11,034 nt of DNA from JBMNOU01 sp050943215 (GTDB lineage Bacteria > Bacillota > Clostridia > Christensenellales > SZUA-584), in NCBI GenBank assembly GCA_050943215.1, contig JBMNOU010000058.1, positions 1-11,034 on the forward strand, read 5' to 3'. The translations under genes were made by a program, and so were the position numbers. The notes below the pieces were generated by a model. The model searched no databases, was not told the DNA's origin, and was given only the letters and a program-made list of their open reading frames with translations. Below, one piece after another: positions 7,412 to 11,034 of this stretch. Positions within the stretch are counted from its first letter, which is position 1. Each line of letters starts with the position of its first letter.

Positions 7412-7992
7412 GAAATGCCGAGATAAGCAGAAAAACAAATGAGACCAGCATTAGGCTGACACTCTGCCTTGACGGTGACGGTACAAGACAGATCGATACT
7501 GGTATCGGCTTTTTTGACCACATGCTCGATTTGTTTGCTAGGCATGGCCTTTTTGATCTGAAACTCAGTGTAACAGGCGATTTAAGAGTCGATGAGCACC
7601 ACACGATAGAAGATACTGGCATTGCGCTTGGAGAAGCGTTTGCGGCTGCTGTGGGCGACAAAACAGGCATATCAAGATACGCAACCGAATTTGTGCCGAT
7701 GGATGAATCGCTGGCATTCGCGAGCGTCGATTTTTCCGGACGGCCGTACCTTCAATATAGCTTGAACTGTAAGGACGAGCGTGTGGGTGGTATCACCGCA
7801 CAGGTTTTTGAGGAGTTTTTCAGAGCTTTTGCTATGTCTGCGAAAATAACACTGCATGTCGGCGTGCTTTACGGCGGCAACACCCACCATATGATTGAGG
7901 CCGTTTTTAAAGCGGCTGCTCGCGCGCTGCGTTTTGCAGCGGAAAAAGACCATAGGACAAAAGGCATTCCGTCCACAAAAGGGGTCTTGTAA
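7408..7992 (+). CDS. hisB: Imidazoleglycerol-phosphate dehydratase HisB (monofunctional)
   Basis: HisB removes water from imidazole glycerol phosphate to give imidazole acetol phosphate, using a manganese cluster. The 194-residue length is that of the monofunctional enzyme; there is no fused histidinol-phosphate phosphatase domain as in enterobacteria. Landmarks are GIGFFDHMLDLFARHGLFDL (32-51), the first metal motif DEHHTIED (62-69), the second THHMIEA (159-165) and the conserved end STKGVL. The two metal motifs reflect the internal duplication of the fold. The start overlaps the hisD stop as ATGA, with GAGGAGG at 7394-7400 seven bases upstream. Its substrate product would need HisC, which is not found here. 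Confidence 0.96.
   Translation: MRNAEISRKTNETSIRLTLCLDGDGTRQIDTGIGFFDHMLDLFARHGLFDLKLSVTGDLRVDEHHTIEDTGIALGEAFAAAVGDKTGISRYATEFVPMDESLAFASVDFSGRPYLQYSLNCKDERVGGITAQVFEEFFRAFAMSAKITLHVGVLYGGNTHHMIEAVFKAAARALRFAAEKDHRTKGIPSTKGVL
7978..7984 (+). promoter_or_regulatory. Ribosome binding site deciding the hisH start
   Basis: AAAGGGG within the last codons of hisB lies nine bases before ATG at 7994. It supports the short HisH start; the longer in-frame start at 7895 lies inside hisB and adds 33 residues unrelated to glutamine amidotransferases. Confidence 0.65.
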
Positions 7993-7993
7993 T

Positions 7994-8596
7994 ATGATAG
8001 CGATTATTGACTGCGGGATGGGCAATTTAAGGAACGTGCAAAAAGCGTTTGAATTCTTAGGGTATAATGCTTGTATTACGGACAAAAAAAAGGATTTAGT
8101 TGATGCTTCCCATATCGTTCTGACGGGCGTTGGGGCATTTGCAGATGCTGCTGTAAAGCTTCGAAACTCGGGTATGCAAGATACGATGCTTTCCGAGATA
8201 CAGAAAGGCAAGCCTTTTCTCGGAATCTGTGTTGGCATGCAGCTACTTTTTAATAACAGCTCTGAGAACGGTGAACATATCGGGCTTTCGCTCATACCCG
8301 GAAAAGTCGTGCGGTTTGATGTACCGCACCTAAAGGTTTTGCATATGGGATGGAACAATCTTTTAGTCCGAAATAACGTGCTTTTTGACAGCAGTGACAT
8401 GGATCAATACGTCTATTTTGCCCACTCATACCACGCGTCAGGTGTGCCTGGAGAAAATATCATAGCCGAAGCAGATTACGGGTACCGGTTCACCGCCGCG
8501 GTTGCAAGGAATAATATATTCGGTCTGCAATTCCATCCGGAGAAGAGCGGTGACGTAGGTCTTGAGATGCTAAGAAGGTTCGGAGGTTTGACATGA
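7994..8596 (+). CDS. hisH: Imidazole glycerol phosphate synthase, glutaminase subunit HisH
   Basis: HisH is a class I glutamine amidotransferase. It hydrolyses glutamine and passes ammonia to HisF for closure of the imidazole ring. At 200 residues it has family length. The N terminus MIAIIDCGMGNLRNV is characteristic. The catalytic triad is complete: Cys79 in LGICVGMQ, and His181 and Glu183 in GLQFHPEKSG. The oxyanion-strand motif, PGVG in the enzymes I know, reads TGVG here (44-47), a single-base change from CCG to ACG in the first codon. The rest of the strand, GVGAF, is intact. The gene starts one base after hisB and overlaps hisA by four bases (ATGA). HisF, its partner, is encoded two genes downstream. 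Confidence 0.95.
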   Translation: MIAIIDCGMGNLRNVQKAFEFLGYNACITDKKKDLVDASHIVLTGVGAFADAAVKLRNSGMQDTMLSEIQKGKPFLGICVGMQLLFNNSSENGEHIGLSLIPGKVVRFDVPHLKVLHMGWNNLLVRNNVLFDSSDMDQYVYFAHSYHASGVPGENIIAEADYGYRFTAAVARNNIFGLQFHPEKSGDVGLEMLRRFGGLT

Positions 8597-9315
8597 GGAT
8601 ATATCCCGCAATTGACATCAAAAATGGCGTGTGCGTTAGGCTGAAAATGGGTGATATGGATAAGGTAACCGAATACGGTGACCCGGCTGAGATAGCGCTT
8701 ATGTGGCAACGCGCAGGTGCGGAATACCTGCACGTAGTTGATCTGGATGCGGCGTTTGCCGGAGAGTTTTCAAATCACGATACTGTTGAAAAAATATTAA
8801 AGACGGTTGCCATCCCCGTTCAGTTGGGCGGTGGTGTACGCACAATGAGAGACATCGATATGCGTCTTAAAGGGATGGGTATAACGCGTGTGATTATCGG
8901 AACGGCAGCATTTGAAAACCCGGATCTCATATCAGAGGCGGCAAAAAAATATCCCGGGCGTATTGTTGCCGGAATTGATGCAAAAAACGGCAGGGTGGCG
9001 ACCCAGGGATGGTCAATAGATACAGGCGCAGACGCGGTTTCACTGGCGCTTGAGATGAAAAAGCGCGGCGTAACTACCGTTATTTATACGGACATCACTA
9101 GAGACGGTATGCTGACTGGGCCTAACATCGAAAGCACTAGGCATATGGCCGAAAAAACTAGAATGGAGGTCATTGCTTCCGGAGGGATGAGCAAACCGTT
9201 TGATATACAAAATCTGCTTACAACGGGAGCAAAAGGTATCATTATCGGAAAAGCGCTTTATACGGGCGATATTGACTTAAAACACGCAATTAAAATGGGA
9301 GCGGAAAAATGCTGA
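8593..9315 (+). CDS. hisA: Phosphoribosylformimino-5-aminoimidazole carboxamide ribotide isomerase HisA
   Basis: HisA is a TIM-barrel isomerase that converts ProFAR to PRFAR, the substrate of HisHF. The 240-residue length is typical. The first strand YPAIDIKNGVCVRL carries the catalytic Asp8. Further marks are HVVDLDAAF (47-55), the first phosphate-binding loop QLGGGVRT (77-84), AGIDAKNGRV with Asp129 (126-135), YTDITRDGMLTGPN (165-178) and the second phosphate-binding loop ASGGM (195-199). Both half-barrels are complete. I assign HisA rather than HisF from YPAIDIKNG at the N terminus and from gene order. CGGAGG at 8581-8586 lies six bases before ATG, inside the end of hisH. The last seven bases overlap the hisF start. 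Confidence 0.96.
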   Translation: MRIYPAIDIKNGVCVRLKMGDMDKVTEYGDPAEIALMWQRAGAEYLHVVDLDAAFAGEFSNHDTVEKILKTVAIPVQLGGGVRTMRDIDMRLKGMGITRVIIGTAAFENPDLISEAAKKYPGRIVAGIDAKNGRVATQGWSIDTGADAVSLALEMKKRGVTTVIYTDITRDGMLTGPNIESTRHMAEKTRMEVIASGGMSKPFDIQNLLTTGAKGIIIGKALYTGDIDLKHAIKMGAEKC

Positions 9316-10067
9316 CGAAAAGAATCATTCCATGTCTTGATGTACACGCGGGGCGCGTTGTCAAGGGCGTGAATTTTATCAACATACGCGATGCGGGCGA
9401 TCCGATCGAGATGGCCAAGGCCTTCAATAGGGCTGGCGCAGACGAGCTCGTGTTTCTAGATATTACTGCATCAGCGCATGAGAGAAATATCATGAGTGAA
9501 ATGGTTGAGAAAACAGCTAAAGAGGTATTTATCCCTCTGACGGTTGGCGGAGGTATCAGGACTGTTGATGATTTTAGAGAAATGCTAAAGCGCGGCGCCG
9601 ATAAGATATCCATTAACTCTGCTGCGCTCAAAAACCCGTCGCTGATATCAGAAGCTGCAGAGAGATTCGGCAGTCAGTGTGTCGTATGTGCAATTGACGT
9701 CAAGAAACGTCAAGACGCTCTGGGATGGGAAGTCTACATAGATGGGGGACGGGTCAATACCGGCCGGGATGTGCTCGAATGGGCAGCCGAGGCGGAAAGA
9801 AGAGGCGCCGGTGAAATATTGCTGACCAGCATGGACACCGATGGCACAAAGGATGGTTATGACCTTGGCGTAACGAAGGCGGTTGCTGATGTTGTTAGGA
9901 TTCCTATTATCGCATCGGGCGGCGCGGGCAAGCTTGAGCATTTTAAAGATGTTTTGAACGTTGGTGCAGACGCGGTATTGGTCGCCTCGATATTTCACTA
10001 CGGAGAATATACCATAAAAGACGTGAAAAACTATTTTCTAAGCGAAAATATTCCGGTAAGAATATAA
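9309..10067 (+). CDS. hisF: Imidazole glycerol phosphate synthase, cyclase subunit HisF
   Basis: HisF uses ammonia from HisH to cyclise PRFAR into imidazole glycerol phosphate and AICAR. The 252-residue TIM barrel has catalytic Asp11 in PCLDVHAGRVVKG and Asp130 in CAIDVKK. It also shows ELVFLDITAS (46-55), TVGGGIRT (78-85), LLTSMDTDGTKDGYD (171-185) and IASGGAG (201-207). The gate residues of the ammonia tunnel known from Thermotoga HisF are present (Arg5, Glu46, Lys99 and Glu169, numbered here). At 13-14 the protein reads His-Ala, where Lys-Asp is common; I regard this as ordinary family variation. The start lies inside the end of hisA, with GGGAG at 9297-9301 seven bases upstream. A ten-base tandem duplication (9697-9716) falls in a loop after Asp130 and keeps the frame. 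Confidence 0.97.
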   Translation: MLTKRIIPCLDVHAGRVVKGVNFINIRDAGDPIEMAKAFNRAGADELVFLDITASAHERNIMSEMVEKTAKEVFIPLTVGGGIRTVDDFREMLKRGADKISINSAALKNPSLISEAAERFGSQCVVCAIDVKKRQDALGWEVYIDGGRVNTGRDVLEWAAEAERRGAGEILLTSMDTDGTKDGYDLGVTKAVADVVRIPIIASGGAGKLEHFKDVLNVGADAVLVASIFHYGEYTIKDVKNYFLSENIPVRI

Positions 10068-10074
10068 AAAGTTT

Positions 10075-10080
10075 GGGGGA
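10075..10080 (+). promoter_or_regulatory. Ribosome binding site deciding the hisIE start
   Basis: GGGGGA lies four bases before ATG at 10085. The alternative TTG start at 10073 overlaps this purine run and so has no ribosome binding site of its own, which makes it unlikely. Confidence 0.65.
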
Positions 10081-10084
10081 AACG

Positions 10085-10699
10085 ATGGATTACGGTAAAA
10101 TCAAATTTGATGAAAAAGGGCTTGTTCCAGTAGTAGTTCAGGATGTCAACACGAACGCCGTTTTAATGATGGCGTATATGAATAGAGAATCGTTAGAAAA
10201 AACACTTAAAACAAAAAAAATGGTCTACTTTTCTAGGAGCAGAAACTGTCTTTGGGAAAAGGGTGAGACTTCGGGTAATTTCCAAACTCTGCACGAACTC
10301 AAAATCGACTGCGACGGCGATACTCTGCTTGCGCTGGTGTCACAGCAGGGCGTTGCATGCCATACGGGCAATTATTCCTGCTTCTTTGAATCTTTGCATG
10401 GTGAAAGCAGTTATTCGGGCGGATATGCGATAATCGATGAATTGTTTAAGGTGATAGAGGATAGAAAAGCAAATCCAAAAGAAGGCTCTTACACCAACTA
10501 TCTTTTTGAAAAAGGGATTGACAAGATACTCAAAAAAGTGGGTGAGGAAAGCGCCGAGGTCATTATCGCAGCGAAAAATGCTTCACCGGATGAAATCAAA
10601 TATGAAAGCGCTGATCTTTTATATCATCTGCTGGTAATGTTTTGTGAAAGAGGGCTATGCCCGTCGGAAGTGTTCGCAGAGCTGAATAGACGCAGATAG
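10085..10699 (+). CDS. hisIE: Bifunctional phosphoribosyl-AMP cyclohydrolase / phosphoribosyl-ATP pyrophosphatase HisIE
   Basis: This fused enzyme performs steps 2 and 3 of histidine synthesis: the HisE part removes pyrophosphate from phosphoribosyl-ATP and the HisI part opens the purine ring. The 204-residue protein has HisI first (about 1-105), with VLMMAYMNRESL (26-37), WEKGETSGNFQ (57-67), the metal-binding DCDGD (75-79) and cysteines 92 and 99 in GVACHTGNYSCF. HisE follows (about 115-204) with KKVGEESAEVIIAAKN (150-165) and YESADLLYHLLV (173-184). Both active sites look intact. It is the last gene of the operon, 17 bases after hisF. Three stop codons in frame (TAG TGA TAA) close the gene. 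No clear rho-independent terminator follows. Confidence 0.96.
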   Translation: MDYGKIKFDEKGLVPVVVQDVNTNAVLMMAYMNRESLEKTLKTKKMVYFSRSRNCLWEKGETSGNFQTLHELKIDCDGDTLLALVSQQGVACHTGNYSCFFESLHGESSYSGGYAIIDELFKVIEDRKANPKEGSYTNYLFEKGIDKILKKVGEESAEVIIAAKNASPDEIKYESADLLYHLLVMFCERGLCPSEVFAELNRRR

Positions 10700-10730
10700 T
10701 GATAATGCCTGTAATACCGTGTAGGATTCA

Positions 10731-10751
10731 TTATAAAGGAGTTATAAAGGA
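10731..10751 (+). repeat. Two direct copies of TTATAAAGGA, one base apart
   Basis: TTATAAAGGA occurs at 10731-10740 and again at 10742-10751, in the spacer between hisIE and the tRNA cluster. Each copy ends in a purine run resembling a weak ribosome binding site. A TTG codon at 10758 opens a frame of 30 codons that runs into the tRNA-Val gene, which I do not consider a gene. The role of the repeat is unknown. Confidence 0.5.
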
Positions 10752-10781
10752 ATATTCTTGATTAATCACTATAATTACATT

Positions 10782-10810
10782 TTGACACAATACTCAGTCT
10801 ATTATACAAT
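10782..10810 (+). promoter_or_regulatory. Strong promoter of the tRNA cluster
   Basis: TTGACA at 10782-10787 is followed after 17 bases by TACAAT at 10805-10810. Transcription would start near 10817, about 24 bases before the first mature tRNA base. This gives the array its own promoter, independent of the his operon. A perfect TATAAT also occurs at 10770-10775 but lacks a -35 partner. Confidence 0.8.
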
Positions 10811-10840
10811 AGCCCAGCATTCTCGTTATTTGGGATTTGT

Positions 10841-10916
10841 GGGAGCATAGCTCAGCTGGGAGAGCACTTGCCTTACAAGCAAGGGGTCACAGGTTCGAGC
10901 CCTGTTGCTCCCACCA
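10841..10916 (+). tRNA. tRNA-Val (anticodon UAC)
   Basis: A full 76-nt cloverleaf including encoded CCA. The acceptor stem pairs GGGAGCA with TGCTCCC. The D arm is GCTC/GAGC. The anticodon stem CTTGC/GCAAG encloses loop CTTACAA with TAC at 10874-10876, reading valine codons GUA and probably GUG. The T arm is ACAGG/CCTGT around TTCGAGC. It is the first tRNA of the array. Confidence 0.97.
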
Positions 10917-10918
10917 AT

Positions 10919-10995
10919 GGCCCGGTAGTTCAGTTGGTTAGAATGCCAGCCTGTCACGCTGGAGGTCAGGGGTTCGAGCCCCCTCCGGGTCGCCA
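10919..10995 (+). tRNA. tRNA-Asp (anticodon GUC)
   Basis: A full 77-nt cloverleaf including encoded CCA, two bases after tRNA-Val. The acceptor stem pairs GGCCCGG with CCGGGTC, with one G-U pair at the second position. The anticodon stem CCAGC/GCTGG encloses CTGTCAC with GTC at 10953-10955. The T stem is AGGGG/CCCCT. The discriminator base is G, as expected for aspartate tRNAs. Confidence 0.97.
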
Positions 10996-10998
10996 TTT

Positions 10999-11034
10999 GC
11001 CTCGGTAGCTCAGTTGGTAGAGCAAGGGACTGAA
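10999..11034 (+). tRNA. tRNA-Phe (anticodon GAA), 5' half, cut by window end
   Basis: Starting three bases after tRNA-Asp, the sequence gives a 5' acceptor strand GCCTCGG, a D arm GCTC/GAGC with AGTTGGTA loop, the 5' anticodon strand AGGGA and loop CTGAA. Counting standard positions, the last three bases are 34-36, GAA, which is phenylalanine. The 3' half lies beyond the window. The CTGAA context is that of bacterial phenylalanine tRNAs. Confidence 0.88.

Noticed and set aside
7672..8400. Long open frame of 242 codons on the minus strand opposite hisB and hisH
   Set aside because: It lies entirely over two well-supported genes, has low-complexity Ser/Phe/Pro-rich content, no recognisable domain and no separate promoter; it is a shadow of the + strand coding pattern.
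9697..9716. Ten-base tandem repeat (ACGTCAAGAA then ACGTCAAGAC) inside hisF
   Set aside because: Only two imperfect copies, in frame within a loop of ordinary HisF sequence; most simply chance or codon similarity.
10758..10849. Short frame of 30 codons starting with TTG after AAAGGA, a possible small peptide or leader
   Set aside because: It runs over the tRNA promoter and ends inside the tRNA-Val gene, uses a weak start and shows no histidine run or other leader-peptide mark.
1..11034. Search for CRISPR repeats, insertion sequences, prophage, toxin-antitoxin or defence genes
   Set aside because: No spaced repeats, terminal inverted repeats, transposase or integrase motifs were seen; nearly all of the window is occupied by housekeeping genes and tRNAs.

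Overview
The window reads as a chromosomal segment from a bacterium of the Firmicutes, most likely class Clostridia. Evidence for this is the asp23/yloU - fakA/yloV - recG order, a short-form HisG paired with HisZ, strong GGAGG-type ribosome binding sites, vegetative promoters of the TTGACA-17-TATAAT type, and a dense tRNA cluster with encoded CCA ends. The species cannot be named from the sequence. All genes are on the + strand, and I see no mobile element, CRISPR array, prophage or defence gene.

Region 1 (1-4126) holds a short upstream region with a candidate promoter, then an Asp23/Gls24-family gene, a fakA-type fatty acid kinase gene and recG. The fakA and recG reading frames overlap by one base. 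Region 2 (4127-4273) is a 147-bp intergenic stretch with a textbook sigma-A-type promoter and an inverted repeat just downstream of the expected transcription start. Region 3 (4274-10699) is a compact histidine operon, hisZ-hisG-hisD-hisB-hisH-hisA-hisF-hisIE. Its genes overlap by 1-7 bases or are separated by at most 17 bases. Region 4 (10700-11034) holds a second strong promoter and a tRNA array: Val(UAC), Asp(GUC) and the 5' half of Phe(GAA), cut by the window end.

The his genes cover most of the route from PRPP and ATP to histidine. HisZG makes phosphoribosyl-ATP, HisIE carries out steps 2 and 3, HisA isomerises, HisHF closes the imidazole ring, HisB dehydrates, and HisD carries out the last two oxidations. 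Two steps have no gene here: the aminotransferase (hisC) and histidinol-phosphate phosphatase (hisN, hisK/hisJ or equivalent). These must be encoded elsewhere if the pathway is complete.

I did not find an undescribed biological system. The points worth a second look are modest: an unassigned operator-like repeat at the his promoter, a HisZ motif 2 rewritten as an alanine run, a Pro-to-Thr change in the HisH oxyanion strand, and slippage-prone homopolymer structures inside hisG and recG.
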